Positions 1 through 10,300 are shown, counted from the stretch's first letter. The stretch is 64,000 nt of DNA from Azoarcus olearius (GCF_001682385.1 NZ_CP016210.1:930001-994000), one strand, 5' to 3'. Translations and numbers: made by a program. Notes: generated by a model from the sequence alone, not told the origin.

Positions 1-913
1 CCGCGGTGCGCTCGGCCACCGCGATGGTCATGATCGTGACGATGCCGACGCCGCCCACCAGCAGCGAGATGCCGCCGAGCGCGCCGACCGCCGCGGTGAG
101 GATGCCGAGGATGTTCGACAGCGTCGCCAGCATGTCTTCCTGCGTGGTCAGGGTGAAGTCCTCGCGCCCGTGGCGGGCGCGCATCACCTTGCGCACCTCG
201 GCCGCGGCGCGCGCGGCCGACACGCCTTCGTTGTAGGTGACGTTGATTTCCATCAGGCCGTCGCGGTTGTACAGCGCCAGCGCGCGCGCCGCGGGGATGT
301 AGGCCGCGTCGTCCAGGTCGATGCCGAGGAACTGGCCCTTGCTCTCCATCACGCCGATCACCCGGTAGCGTTCGCCGCCGATCTGCAGCCGCTCGCCAAG
401 CGCGTTGGCGTTGCCGAAGAGTTCGCGCTTGAGCGTCGCGCCCAGCACGACGAAGGCGCGGGCGTGCGCGGCATCGTCCGGCGGCAGGAAGCGCCCGCTC
501 TTGACCCGCATCGAGAACACCTGCTGCATCTGCGCCCCGGCGCCCATGATGAAGGTGCGCCGCACGCGGCCGTTGGCGCGCACTTCGGAATTGCCCGACA
601 CCGTGGGCGTGATGCCGGTGACGTAGGGGGCGCGCGCCAGCGCCGCGGCGTCGTCGAGCGTGAGCTCGCGCGTGGTGGAGGGCAGGCCGGGCGGGCCGCC
701 GCGGGCGCCGGTCTTGCCGGGCGTGACCTTGATGATGTTGGTGCCGAACTGGGTGAATTCCTGCAGCACGAAGCGGTGCAGCCCTTCGCCGATCGAAGTC
801 AGCAGGATCACCGCGGCGATGCCGACGCCGATGCCGAGCAGGGTCAGGACGCTGCGCAGGCGGTGCGCGGTGAGCGAGCGCAGGGCCAGTTGCAGGAAGT
901 CGCGCCACAGCAT
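1..913 (-). CDS. MacB/FtsX-type ABC transporter permease (3' end cut by window edge)
   Basis: The inner-membrane permease subunit of a MacB-like ABC exporter; the stop lies outside the window and 304 codons are visible. The N-terminus starts MLWRDFLQLALRSL, followed by a first membrane helix and a periplasmic region with the FGTNIIKVTPG stretch typical of MacB_PCD domains. The ATG at 911-913 lies 9 nt after the stop of the upstream permease, so the gene is the last visible member of the four-gene minus-strand operon. Two permeases encoded separately from the ATPase argue for a heterodimeric membrane part, unlike MacB, where ATPase and permease are fused. The substrate cannot be told. Confidence 0.88.
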   Translation of the reverse strand, partial: MLWRDFLQLALRSLTAHRLRSVLTLLGIGVGIAAVILLTSIGEGLHRFVLQEFTQFGTNIIKVTPGKTGARGGPPGLPSTTRELTLDDAAALARAPYVTGITPTVSGNSEVRANGRVRRTFIMGAGAQMQQVFSMRVKSGRFLPPDDAAHARAFVVLGATLKRELFGNANALGERLQIGGERYRVIGVMESKGQFLGIDLDDAAYIPAARALALYNRDGLMEINVTYNEGVSAARAAAEVRKVMRARHGREDFTLTTQEDMLATLSNILGILTAAVGALGGISLLVGGVGIVTIMTIAVAERTA

Positions 914-922
914 GATCGTCGC

Positions 923-2131
923 CTAGCGCTTGGCCAGCGCCTGCACCGGATCGAGCCGGGCGGCGCGGCGTGCCGGCAGCACGCCGAACAGCAGGCCGGT
1001 GCCGAGCGCGGTGCCCAGTCCGGCCACCACCGCCCAGTCCGGCGGCCAGGCCGGCAGCACCGGCCAGGTCAGGCGGATGGCCCAGGCGCCGAGCTGGCCG
1101 AGCCCGTAGCCCACCAGCGCGCCGGCCAGCGACAGCAGCGCGGCCTCGGTGAGGAAGGCCAGGCGGATCGTGCGCGCGCTCGCGCCCAGCGCCTTCAGCA
1201 GGCCGATTTCCCCGGTGCGCTGGGTGACGGCCACGAGCATCACGTTCATCACCAGGATGCCGGCCACCGCGAGGCTGATTGCGGCGATGCCGGCCACGGC
1301 CATGGTCAGCGCGCCGAGGATGCGGTCGAAGGTGCCGAGCACCGCGTCCTGCGTGATCAGCGTGACGTCGAGTTCGCCGTCGTGGCGCGCGCGCAGGATG
1401 TCTTCCATCTGCTTTTGCGCCGGCCCCAGGGCCTCGCGGCTGCGCGCTTCCACCATGATGCGGAACAGCGTGTTGGTATTGAACATTGCCAGGGCGGTGG
1501 CCACCGGCACCATCACCAGCTCGTCGGTGTTCAGCCCCAGCCCCTGCGCGCCGCGTGCCATTACGCCGATGATGCGCAGCCGGGTGTCGCCCACCCGCAC
1601 CATGCGGCCCACCGCGGGTTCGTTGCCGAACAGCTCCTCGCGCAGCTTGTCGCCGATCACCGCCACCGCGCCCGCGCGGTTGAGGTCTTCGCGCGGCAGG
1701 AAGCGGCCTTGCGACAGGCTGTAGTGGCGGATGTCGAGGTAGTCGGCGCTGGTGCCCAGCACCATCACCTCGCGCAGCTTGCCGCCGACCGCGATCTCGG
1801 AATTGCCGACCGACAGCGGCGCCATCCGTGCCGCGAGCGGGGCGCGCAGCAGCGCGCTGGCGTCGGCCACGGTGAGGTCGCGCGGCGTGCTGGTGACGAA
1901 GCTGCCGGCGTTGACGCCGCCGGTTTCATTGCGCCCCGGCAGCACGATGATGAGGTTGGCGCCGAGCGAGGCGAACTCGCCGACGACGTAGCGGCGCGCG
2001 CCGTCGCCGAGTGCGGTGAGCACCACCACCGCCGCCACGCCGATCGCCATCGCCAGCACCATCAGCGCGGTGCGCAGCGGATAGCCGAACGCGGCGCCGG
2101 CGGCAAAGCGCAGCGTGTCGCGCGGGCTCAT
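923..2131 (-). CDS. MacB/FtsX-type ABC transporter permease
   Basis: A 402-residue inner-membrane permease with the MacB topology: one N-terminal helix (about residues 15-40), a periplasmic MacB_PCD domain (about 45-260) and three C-terminal helices (about 275-390) forming the FtsX domain, with TGEIGLLKALGASARTI as the family's cytoplasmic signature. The ATG overlaps the stop of the ATPase gene by 4 nt, so translation is probably coupled. It is paralogous to the next permease in the operon. With the adaptor and ATPase it should form a tripartite exporter (macrolide, lipopeptide or siderophore class); the substrate is unknown. Confidence 0.92.
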   Translation of the reverse strand: MSPRDTLRFAAGAAFGYPLRTALMVLAMAIGVAAVVVLTALGDGARRYVVGEFASLGANLIIVLPGRNETGGVNAGSFVTSTPRDLTVADASALLRAPLAARMAPLSVGNSEIAVGGKLREVMVLGTSADYLDIRHYSLSQGRFLPREDLNRAGAVAVIGDKLREELFGNEPAVGRMVRVGDTRLRIIGVMARGAQGLGLNTDELVMVPVATALAMFNTNTLFRIMVEARSREALGPAQKQMEDILRARHDGELDVTLITQDAVLGTFDRILGALTMAVAGIAAISLAVAGILVMNVMLVAVTQRTGEIGLLKALGASARTIRLAFLTEAALLSLAGALVGYGLGQLGAWAIRLTWPVLPAWPPDWAVVAGLGTALGTGLLFGVLPARRAARLDPVQALAKR

Positions 2132-2835
2132 GGCGTGCCCGTGGGCGCCGGCGTGCCGTCGCGCAGGTCCTGGCGCAGCATGCCGTCCTCCATCATCAGG
2201 CGGCGGCGGGCGCGGTTGCCCATCGCCGGGTCGTGGGTGACGACGATCAGCGTGGTGCCGGCGGCGTTGAGCGCTTCCAGCAGTTCGGTGACTTCCTGTC
2301 CGGTGTGGCGGTCGAGGTTGCCGGTGGGCTCGTCGGCGAGCAGCATCGCCGGTTGCATGATGGTGGCGCGCGCGATCGCGACGCGCTGGCGCTGGCCGCC
2401 GGACAGTTCGTCGGGGCGGTGGTCGGCGCGCGTCTCCAGGCCGAAATCCTTCAGCGCGCGGCCCACCCGCGCCTGGCGTTCGGCCGGCGCCAGCCCGGCA
2501 AGCATCAGCGGCAGCGCGATGTTCTCGGCGGCGGTCAGGCGCGGCACCAGGTGGAAGCTCTGGAACACGAAGCCGATCCGGTTGCGCCGGACCTGGGCCT
2601 GCTCGTCGGCCGACAGCGTGGTGACGTCGCGACCTTCCAGCCGGTAGTGGCCGGCGTCGGGGCGGTCGAGCAGCCCGAGCAGGTTGAGCAGGGTTGATTT
2701 GCCGGAACCCGAAGGCCCCATCACCGCCACGTACTCGCCGGCCTCGATCTTGAGCGAGACGTCGCGCAGCGCATGGACCTGGCTGTCACCCAGCGTGAAG
2801 ACGCGCTCGATGCCGCTCAGTTCGATCTGGGCCAT
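2128..2835 (-). CDS. ABC transporter ATP-binding protein (MacB/LolD class)
   Basis: A 235-residue ATPase that powers the two neighbouring permeases. Walker A (GPSGSGKST) is at residues 40-48, the signature LSGGQ at 144-148, and Walker B (LLADEP) at about 165-170, followed by the H-loop THD. The frame is open further upstream to 2928, but that part is rich in Pro and Ala and unrelated to the family; the chosen start gives the usual MAQIELSGIERVF beginning and a normal length. It lies 13 nt after the adaptor gene and overlaps the first permease by 4 nt. LolD is closely related, but the adaptor upstream favours a MacAB-type exporter. Confidence 0.93.
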   Translation of the reverse strand: MAQIELSGIERVFTLGDSQVHALRDVSLKIEAGEYVAVMGPSGSGKSTLLNLLGLLDRPDAGHYRLEGRDVTTLSADEQAQVRRNRIGFVFQSFHLVPRLTAAENIALPLMLAGLAPAERQARVGRALKDFGLETRADHRPDELSGGQRQRVAIARATIMQPAMLLADEPTGNLDRHTGQEVTELLEALNAAGTTLIVVTHDPAMGNRARRRLMMEDGMLRQDLRDGTPAPTGTP

Positions 2836-2848
2836 CGGCGGCTGCGCC

Positions 2849-3997
2849 TCAGTTCGCGCCGGCTTCGGCGGTGGCGCGCGCGCCGGGTACGACGCCGGCA
2901 CGTTCGAGCGAGGTGACCACGCGGTCACCCGCGGCGAGGCCCTCCAGCACCTCGGTCTGTTCCCAGTTGGCGAGGCCGGGGCGGATGCTGCGCTCGGCGA
3001 TCAGGCCGTCCGCGCCGAGCACCAGCACGCGGTTGCCTTCGCGGATGGCGGCGGACGGCACGCGCAGCACGTCGTCGCGCGTTTCGAGCACGATCTCGAC
3101 ATCCACGCTGTAGCCCACCAGCAGGCCGCGTGCTTCTTCCGGGTTGGCGAAGTCGATATCCACCTCCACCGTGCGCGCCTGTTTTTCCACTGCGGTGATG
3201 TAGGGCGCCACCCGCTTCACGCGGCCGGCGAAGGTCTTGCCCGGCAGCGCCTCGAAGCTGATGCGGGCGGGTTGGCCGGGGTGGATCTTGGGGGCGTCGA
3301 CCTCGTCCATCGGCGCCTTCACGTACAGGCAGGAGTCGTCGATCAGGTCGATCGCGGGCGGTGTCGGCACGCCGGGGGGCGAGGGGGTGGAGATCTCGCC
3401 GAGTTCGCCGGTGATCTTGGCGACGGTGCCGGCGAAGGGCGCGACGATGACAACGCGGTTGAGGTCGATGCCGGCGGCTTCGAGCTGGCGTTCCGCGGTC
3501 TTCACGTCCGCCTGCGCGCTGGCGCAGCCGGCGGCGCGGGCGGCGGCCTCGGTGCGCGCCTTTTCCTCGACGCTGGCGGAAACGAAGCCACGCTTGACCA
3601 GTGCCGCCTGGCGTTCCGCCTCGCTGCGCGCGTTGGCCGCCACCGTGCAGGCCTCGGTGCTGCGCTGGCGGGCGGTGGCGAGCTGGGCTTCGGCCACGGC
3701 GGCGCGCGAGCGCAGGTCGCCCTGCCACAGCCGCATCAGCACCTGCCCGGCCTGCACCCGGTCGCCTTCCTTGACGCCGAGGTAGTCGATGCGGCCGCCG
3801 GTGATGGTGGCGAGCTTGGTGCGCTGGCAGGCCTCGACCTCGCCGGCGCGGGTGTTGGCTACGCTCGCCTCGACGCGGCCGCGGGCCACTTCATGGACGA
3901 CGACCACGATCGGCTTGGGGCGGGTGAACCACCAGCCGGCGGCGCCGAGCAGCGCGATGACGATGACAACGGGAATCAGGCGGCGGGAGAGGGCCAT
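2849..3997 (-). CDS. Periplasmic adaptor (HlyD/MacA-type membrane fusion protein)
   Basis: A 382-residue adaptor with one N-terminal membrane anchor (residues about 8-26), a lipoyl half-motif near residue 70, a long alpha-helical hairpin (about 95-185) and a second lipoyl/beta-barrel part (about 190-300). It would bridge the ABC permeases and an outer-membrane channel. It is the first gene of the minus-strand operon adaptor-ATPase-permease-permease. No outer-membrane factor lies next to it; the TolC-type channel at 23.7 kb is one candidate partner, which is inference only. No strong Shine-Dalgarno is seen; the palindromic repeats at 4027-4166 lie upstream. Confidence 0.9.
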   Translation of the reverse strand: MALSRRLIPVVIVIALLGAAGWWFTRPKPIVVVVHEVARGRVEASVANTRAGEVEACQRTKLATITGGRIDYLGVKEGDRVQAGQVLMRLWQGDLRSRAAVAEAQLATARQRSTEACTVAANARSEAERQAALVKRGFVSASVEEKARTEAAARAAGCASAQADVKTAERQLEAAGIDLNRVVIVAPFAGTVAKITGELGEISTPSPPGVPTPPAIDLIDDSCLYVKAPMDEVDAPKIHPGQPARISFEALPGKTFAGRVKRVAPYITAVEKQARTVEVDIDFANPEEARGLLVGYSVDVEIVLETRDDVLRVPSAAIREGNRVLVLGADGLIAERSIRPGLANWEQTEVLEGLAAGDRVVTSLERAGVVPGARATAEAGAN

Positions 3998-4026
3998 GAT
4001 CTGTCGGCAGGCGGGTGGTGGGTTGC

Positions 4027-4166
4027 GCCTTCCCCTTCAAGGGGGAGGCGTTGGGGTTGCGGCTAGGACGGTGTGGCGGCTGCGCACCGGCGAGGCCGGA
4101 GTGGGGGTGGCGTTTGTATGGGGCGAGCACCTCATCCCCGCCCCAAACCTCCCCTTGAAGGGGAGG
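4027..4166. repeat. Pair of CCTCCCCTT/AAGGGGAGG palindromes
   Basis: Two similar hairpin-forming palindromes lie in the 211-nt gap between glnS and the exporter operon. The unit at 4148-4166 is perfect (9-nt arms CCTCCCCTT and AAGGGGAGG, 1-nt centre). The unit at 4027-4049 has 11-nt arms with one mismatch around a single C. Both strands read as the same core, so they look like copies of a dispersed intergenic element and could also act as the transcript end of glnS, whose stop is at 4209. No U-tract follows. Confidence 0.55.
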
Positions 4167-4208
4167 GGGAATGGCCGCGGTGCTCGCTGCGATGAGCGCT
4201 TAAACGCT

Positions 4209-5942
4209 TCACTTTCCGCCCTTGGCCCACGAATCCTTCAGCGTCACCGTGCGGTTGAACACCGGCGCGCCGTCCACCGAGTCGCGGCGGTCGGCGACGA
4301 AGTAGCCGTGGCGTTCGAACTGGAAGCGTTCTTCCGGCTTGGCGGCGCGCAGCGCGGGTTCCAGCCAGGCGCGGATGACGCGCTTGGAGTCCGGGTTGAT
4401 GTCTTCGAGGAAGCTGCGCTCGTAGCCTTCGGGATCGCCCTCGCGGCGCTGGCCGGGGTGCGGATGGGCGAACAGGCGGTCGTAGAGGCGGATCTCGGCG
4501 GCGTAGCCGTGGGCGGCCGACACCCAGTGCAGGTTGCCCTTGACCTTGTAGTTGTCGGCGCCGGGCGTGCCGGACTTGGAGTCCGCCATGTATTCGGCGA
4601 GCACGGCGGTCACGTTGCCGTCGGCGTCCTTCTCGCAGCCGGTGCACTTCACCACGTAGCCGTAGCGCAGGCGCACGGTGTTGCCGGGGTAGAGGCGGTG
4701 GAAGCCCTTCACCGGCTCTTCCATGAAGTCCTCGCGCTCGATCCACAGCTCGCGGCCGAAGGGCATGTCGCGCTTGCCGAGTTCGGGCTTGAGCGGATGG
4801 TTGGGCGCGTGGCACTGCTCGCTGGCGCCTGCGGCGTAGTTGGTGATGACGAGCTTCAACGGGTCGAGCACCGCGACGCGGCGTTCAGCGGCCTCGTTGA
4901 GGTGCTCGCGCATGCATTCTTCCAGCGTGCTCATGTCGATCCAGGAGTCCGACTTGGTCACGCCGATGCGTTCGGCGAACAGCCGGAAGCCTTCGGCGGT
5001 GAAGCCGCGGCGGCGCGCGCCGACCAGCGTGGGCAGGCGCGGGTCGTCCCAGCCGTCCACATGGCCTTCGTCCACCAGCTGGATCAGCTTGCGCTTGGAG
5101 AGCACCACGTAGGTGAGGTTGAGGCGGGCGAACTCGATCTGCTGCGGCAGCGGGCGCGGGAAGTGGCCGGCGGAAGCGAGCGCGTCGAGCAGCCAGTCGT
5201 AGAACGGGCGCTGGTCCTCGAATTCGAGCGTGCAGATCGAATGGGTGATGTTCTCGATCGCGTCCTCGATCGGGTGCGCGAAGGTGTACATCGGGTAGAT
5301 GCACCAGTTGTCGCCGGTGCGGTGGTGGGTGGCACGGCGGATGCGGTAGATCGCCGGATCGCGCAGGTTGATGTTGGGGCTCGCCATGTCGATCCTGGCG
5401 CGCAGGACGTGCGTGCCTTCGGCGAACTCGCCGGCGCGCATGCGGCGGAACAGGTCGAGGTTCTCGTCGACGCTGCGGGTGCGGAACGGGCTGTCCTTGC
5501 CCGGCTCGGTCAGCGTGCCGCGCAGCGCGCGCATTTCCTCGGCCGACAGCGAATCGACATAGGCTTTGCCGGCCTTGATCAGCGATTCGGCGCAGGCGTA
5601 CATGATGTCGAAGTAGTCGGAGGCGAAGTAGAGGTGCTCACGCCAGTCGAAGCCGAGCCACTGCACCGCCTCGATGATGGAATCGACGTATTCCTGCTCT
5701 TCCTTCTCCGGGTTGGTGTCGTCGAAGCGCAGGTGGCAGGCGCCGCCATAGCTTTCCGCCAGGCCGAAGTTCAGGCAGATCGACTTGGCGTGGCCGTAGT
5801 GCAGGTAGCCGTTGGGTTCGGGCGGGAAGCGCGTCTCGACGCGGCCGCTCCACTTGCCGCTGCGGTTGTCTTCGTCGATCTGGTTGCGGATGAAGTTGCT
5901 GGGAGCGGCGGGCGCGCCGTCCTTGTTGTCGTTCGGATTCAT
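4209..5942 (-). CDS. glnS: Glutaminyl-tRNA synthetase
   Basis: Charges tRNA-Gln with glutamine in the cytoplasm. The 577 residues match the bacterial GlnS length. The class I HIGH motif appears as PPEPNGYLHYGHAKS near residue 42, and the KMSKS loop as VLSKRKL near residue 280, the form usual in GlnRS. The C-terminal anticodon-binding beta barrels are present (DFMEEPVKGFHRLYPG region). It is a single gene on the minus strand, divergent from crcB. The Asp/Asn-rich N-terminal extension before the catalytic core is short and ordinary. Confidence 0.98.
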   Translation of the reverse strand: MNPNDNKDGAPAAPSNFIRNQIDEDNRSGKWSGRVETRFPPEPNGYLHYGHAKSICLNFGLAESYGGACHLRFDDTNPEKEEQEYVDSIIEAVQWLGFDWREHLYFASDYFDIMYACAESLIKAGKAYVDSLSAEEMRALRGTLTEPGKDSPFRTRSVDENLDLFRRMRAGEFAEGTHVLRARIDMASPNINLRDPAIYRIRRATHHRTGDNWCIYPMYTFAHPIEDAIENITHSICTLEFEDQRPFYDWLLDALASAGHFPRPLPQQIEFARLNLTYVVLSKRKLIQLVDEGHVDGWDDPRLPTLVGARRRGFTAEGFRLFAERIGVTKSDSWIDMSTLEECMREHLNEAAERRVAVLDPLKLVITNYAAGASEQCHAPNHPLKPELGKRDMPFGRELWIEREDFMEEPVKGFHRLYPGNTVRLRYGYVVKCTGCEKDADGNVTAVLAEYMADSKSGTPGADNYKVKGNLHWVSAAHGYAAEIRLYDRLFAHPHPGQRREGDPEGYERSFLEDINPDSKRVIRAWLEPALRAAKPEERFQFERHGYFVADRRDSVDGAPVFNRTVTLKDSWAKGGK

Positions 5943-6106
5943 CGGTCGGATAGTCCCGGCGGCGCGGGGCGCCGCGTTGCATGCGGATTGCGAATGCGCG
6001 CAATTGTAGCCGATGGGCAGAGCGGCCCGTCCGGCCGGCGTTTTGTGTCGCCCGGTTACAGCGCTCGGCTACACTGCGCGCGCGCATTTTTCATTCCGGA
6101 GACGTC

Positions 6107-6490
6107 ATGCAGGCATCGGCTTTTCTTGCGGTCGGCGGCGGGGCCGCGTGTGGGGCGTGGCTGCGCTGGGGGCTGGGGGTCTGGCTCAATCCGCTGTTCG
6201 CGGCAATGCCGCTCGGCACGCTGGCGGCAAATCTTCTGGGCGGTTTCCTGATGGGGCTGGCGCTGGCCGCGATCCAGGCCTGGCCCACGCTGTCGCCGGC
6301 GCTGAAGCTGATGCTGACCACCGGCCTGCTCGGCGGGCTGACGACCTTCTCGACCTATTCGGCGGAGTCTTTCCATTTCCTGCAGCGCGGCGCCTGGGGC
6401 GGGTTTGCGCTGCACCTGCTGGCGCATGTGGCCGGCTCGGTGGTGATGACCTGGGCGGGCTACACGGTGTTCAACGCGGTGCGCGGCTGA
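6107..6490 (+). CDS. crcB: Fluoride ion channel CrcB/Fluc
   Basis: A 127-residue, four-helix inner-membrane fluoride exporter that acts as a dual-topology dimer. The family motifs GTLAANLLGGFLMG (about residues 37-50) and GGLTTFSTYS (about 75-84, the Na+ and fluoride-lining segment) are intact. The ATG at 6107 is preceded by GGAGAC; open sequence further upstream is not family-like. I looked for a fluoride riboswitch in the 164 nt before it and saw none. A weak -10-like TACACT is at 6070-6075. Confidence 0.95.
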   Translation: MQASAFLAVGGGAACGAWLRWGLGVWLNPLFAAMPLGTLAANLLGGFLMGLALAAIQAWPTLSPALKLMLTTGLLGGLTTFSTYSAESFHFLQRGAWGGFALHLLAHVAGSVVMTWAGYTVFNAVRG

Positions 6491-6609
6491 CACGCTGCGA
6501 CCTACATCCTTTGTTGCATTCGCGCGCGAACCGCAAGGCGCCACGGCGCCAGAATCAACGGGCCGACCGAGAGTCGAAATATCACCACCGAACAAGAACG
6601 GAGGCTCGC

Positions 6610-7284
6610 ATGAAACGCATCGTCATCTCCCTCAGCTGCTTGTCCCTCGTTGCCGCCGGCCTGGGCGGCTGCGCCGGCATGAGCGATACGCAGCGGCATA
6701 CCGGCACCGGCGCCGCGATCGGCGCGGCCGCGGGCGCGGTGCTCGGCGCCGCCACCTCGGGCAAGGGCAACCGCGGTGAGGCCACCGCGATCGGCGCGGC
6801 GGCCGGGGCCGCGATCGGCGCCGGCGGCGGCTACCTGTGGTCGCAGCGCATGCAGGCGCAGAAGGCCGAAATGGAGCGTGCCACCGCCGGCACCGGCGTC
6901 AGCGTGTCGCAGACGGCGGACAACCGGCTCAAGCTCGACATCCCGAGCGACGTGTCCTTCGATACCGGGCGCTACGACATCAAGCCCGAGATGCGCCCGG
7001 TGCTCGACCGCTTCGCCAACACGCTCAACCAGCATACGGTCACCACCGTCAGCATCATCGGCCACACCGACAGCACCGGCAGCGATGCGGTGAACAACCC
7101 GCTGTCGGTGAATCGCGCTGCTGCTACCCGCGACTATCTGGTCGCGCGCGGCGTGGCGGGCAGCCGTATCGCCATCGACGGCCGCGGCGCGCGCGAGCCG
7201 ATCGCCGACAACGGCACTGTGGCGGGGCGGGCGCAGAACCGGCGGGTGGAAATCTTCGTCGCCGAACCCGCTGCGGCGCGCTGA
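6610..7284 (+). CDS. OmpA-family lipoprotein with glycine-zipper domain
   Basis: A 224-residue outer-membrane lipoprotein predicted to bind peptidoglycan. It has a lipoprotein signal peptide ending in LGGC (Cys about residue 21), then a glycine-zipper segment (about 33-80, repeated GAAIGAAAGAVLGA-type helices) and a C-terminal OmpA domain (about 105-222). The OmpA domain carries the diaminopimelate-contact elements GHTDSTGS and NRRVEI. The chosen ATG has GGAGG a few bases upstream. YiaD/Pal-like proteins share this design. It is followed by a clear terminator. Confidence 0.92.
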   Translation: MKRIVISLSCLSLVAAGLGGCAGMSDTQRHTGTGAAIGAAAGAVLGAATSGKGNRGEATAIGAAAGAAIGAGGGYLWSQRMQAQKAEMERATAGTGVSVSQTADNRLKLDIPSDVSFDTGRYDIKPEMRPVLDRFANTLNQHTVTTVSIIGHTDSTGSDAVNNPLSVNRAAATRDYLVARGVAGSRIAIDGRGAREPIADNGTVAGRAQNRRVEIFVAEPAAAR

Positions 7285-7309
7285 CTGTTCCAGCGGCTGC
7301 AGCGACGAC

Positions 7310-7340
7310 ACGGCCCGGCCCAGCCGGGCCGTTTGCGTTT
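7310..7340 (+). terminator. Rho-independent terminator of the OmpA lipoprotein gene
   Basis: A perfect 10-bp stem ACGGCCCGGC / GCCGGGCCGT with a 3-nt loop (7310-7332) is followed by TTGCGTTT. It sits 25 nt after the lipoprotein stop and just before the convergent helicase gene's stop, so it may work in both directions. Confidence 0.8.
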
Positions 7341-10300
7341 ACCCGGGCGGCAGCGGCGCCAGCAGCGCGGCAATGTCGGCCTCGCCGAACTTCGCCAGCG
7401 CGTTCGCGTCTTCCGACAGCACGCTGGCCGCCAGCGCGGCTTTCTTGTCCTGCAGTGACAGGATGCGTTCCTCGATGCTGCCGGCGCAGATCAACTTGAA
7501 CACGAACACCGGCTTGTCCTGGCCGATGCGGTGGGCGCGGTCGGTGGCCTGATTTTCGGCGGCCGGGTTCCACCACGGGTCGTAGTGGATCACGGTGTCG
7601 GCGGTGGTCAGGTTGAGGCCGACGCCGCCGGCCTTGAGGCTGATCAGGAATACCGGCGCGCGGCCCTTCTGGAAGTCCTCCACCGGAATGCGGCGGTCGC
7701 GGGTGTCGCCGGTCAGCGCCACCCAGCCGATCTTGGCCTTGTCGAGTTCGGCGGCGATCAGCGCCAGCATCTGGGTGAATTGCGAGAACACCAGGATGCG
7801 CCGGCCCTCGTCGATCAGCTCCGGCAGCATGCTCATCAGCAGGTCGAGCTTGGCGCGTTCCTTGACCTTGGCGGCAGCCGCGGTGGTCTTCAGCAGGCGG
7901 GGATCGCAGCACACCTGGCGCAGCTTGAGCAGCGCATCGAGGATGACGATCTGGCTGCGGGCGTAGCCCTTGGCGGCGATTTCGTCGCGGATCTTGCTGT
8001 CCATCGCCGCGCGCACGGTTTCGTAGAGGTCGCGCTGGCCGCCTTCGAGCGCCACGCTGCGCACGATGATGGTCTTGGGCGGCAGTTCGGTGGCCACGTC
8101 CTCCTTGCGCCGGCGCAGGATGAAGGGCCGCAGGCGCGCGGCGAGCAGGTCGCGGCGCACCGTGTCGCCGTGCTTTTCGATCGGTGTGCGCCAGGTCTTG
8201 GTGAAGTGCTTGGCGTCACCGAGGAAACCGGGCAGCAGGAAGTCGAACTGCGCCCACAGTTCGCCGAGGTGGTTTTCCAGCGGCGTGCCGGTGAGGCCGA
8301 GGCGGTGGCGCGCTTTCAGCTGGCGGATCACCTGCGCGCCCTTGCTGGCGACGTTCTTCACCGTCTGCGCTTCGTCGAGGATCAGGATGCTCCACTCGCG
8401 CGCCTGCAGTTCTTCTTCGTCGCGCCACAGCAAGGGGTAGGTGGTGATTGCGACATCCACGCGCGGTTTGCGCTTGCCGGGCTCGAGCTGCTCGAACAGG
8501 CCGTGGCGATCGGCGCCGTGCAGCTTCAGCACGCGCAGTTCGGGCGCGAAGCGTTCGGCTTCGGCCTGCCAGTTGAACACCAGCGAGGTCGGCAGCACGA
8601 CCAGCGCAGGGCGGTCGAGCTTGCCGGCGTGCTTCAGAGCCAGCAGGTGGGCGAGCGTCTGCGCGGTCTTGCCCAGCCCCATGTCGTCGGCCAGGATGCC
8701 GGCGAGGTTGTTGCGCACCAGGTGCTGCAGCCACGCCAGGCCTTCGAGCTGGTAGGGCCGCAGTTCGGCCTTGAAGCCCTTCGGCTGGGGCACGGCTTCG
8801 ATGCCGGTGGCGTCGCGCAGGCGGCGCGCGTAGGCCGCGAGCGTGTCCGCGCCGCGGCCCGGCAGCTGCAGCGCGGCAAGGCGGCCGGCGTCCAGCGGCG
8901 AGACCCGCATGTGCTCGCCGGTGGCGTTGTCGAACAGGTCGACCAGCGCCCGCACCAGCGACTTCAGGCGGCCGGCGGGCAGGCGCAGGCGGCCGAGAAT
9001 GTCGTGGTGCAGGATGATCGGCTCGCTGTCGGCGATGCGCTCCAGGCCGCCCGACAGCCAGCGCGGGTCCTGCGCGAACAGTTCGGCCAGCAGTGGCGCC
9101 AGCGACACGCGCCGGCCTTCCACCTCGATGCCCGGCGAGATATCGAGCCAGCCGCCCTGTTCATCTACGTCGAGCAGCAGTTCGTCGATGTCGAGCGCGT
9201 GGTGGCGGAAGTCCTCCGGCATGTCCACCACCCAGCCTTCGCGCCGCAGCGCGGGGATGTCCTCGGCGGTGAAATGCACCCAGTCGGCCTCGCTCGCCAG
9301 GCCCAGCATGTGCGGCGGGGTGGCGCCGTGGCCGGTGTGCACCGCGTGCGCCGGCACCTTGCCGAAGCCGCTCTGGGTCAGGCGCCGCGCGGCGGCGGCC
9401 TCGGCGGCGCGATCACGCGTCAGGCGTGCGCTGCGGCCGTCGTCGAGCACGTGGAACAGTGCGGTGTCCGCGGCCTCGACCGTCAGCGGGCCGTAGCGGA
9501 ACGCGAGCGTGGCGTAGTCGAAGCGGTTGACGCTGTAGCCGGGGTAGTCGCGGTAATCGACGCCGATCACCGGCAGCGTCGCGATGCGCAGCACCGGCAG
9601 CGGCGCGCCGTCGAGGCGCAGCGGCGGCTCGCCGGTGGCGAGCGGGGCGGGCAACTGTGGGGCGACGTCATGCAGGGTGTCGGCGACCAGCTCCGCCTCG
9701 GTGGGCGTCAGCGGCGGCAGCGCCAGCAGGCGAACCACCTGCTCGGCCGGCAGTTCCAGTGTCACCGGGCCGGCGACGCCCGTCGCGCGTTCCACGTACC
9801 ACGGCGGCGACAGCGGCAGCACACGGTCCGCCGGGGGCGTCAGGCGCAGGCCGGGGGCGCGCAGTCCTTCGCGCGTGGTGCGCCATTCCGGCACCCCGGG
9901 TCGCGGCTCGCCCACCTGCAGCGGCGGCGATTCGAGCGTATCCAGGTGCGCGCGCCCGCTCGCCACCAGCCTTTCCATCAGCGCCGCGGCGTTGCGGCCG
10001 GCGAGCGGCAGCGCGTAGGGCAGGTAGCGGGTGCGCGGGCGCTGCGACCACAGCAGGCCGAGGATGTCGAGGTCGACCTCGTCCACGAAGGCCGGCGGCG
10101 CCTCGAAGGCGCGTTCGAAGTTGCTCCAGCCCTCGGCGCTGCGGATCTGCCCCTGGCGGTCGAGCCGCACCTTGTGACAGCTCACGACATAGTCCTGCAC
10201 GTCGGCCTGGTCGTGGATCAGGTAGCGCAGCGCATGCACCGAGGGTGCCGCCCGGCGCGGCTCGCCCGCCGCGGTAGGGGCCTGGCCGGCCGCGCTGCGG

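Noticed and set aside
170-2647. Long plus-strand open frame opposite the ABC transporter genes
   Set aside because: Lies fully antisense to clear permease and ATPase motifs and shows no family features.
5943-6106. Fluoride riboswitch before crcB
   Set aside because: The conserved GGCGATGG-type blocks of the fluoride aptamer are not present in this gap; the gene has only a weak -10-like element.
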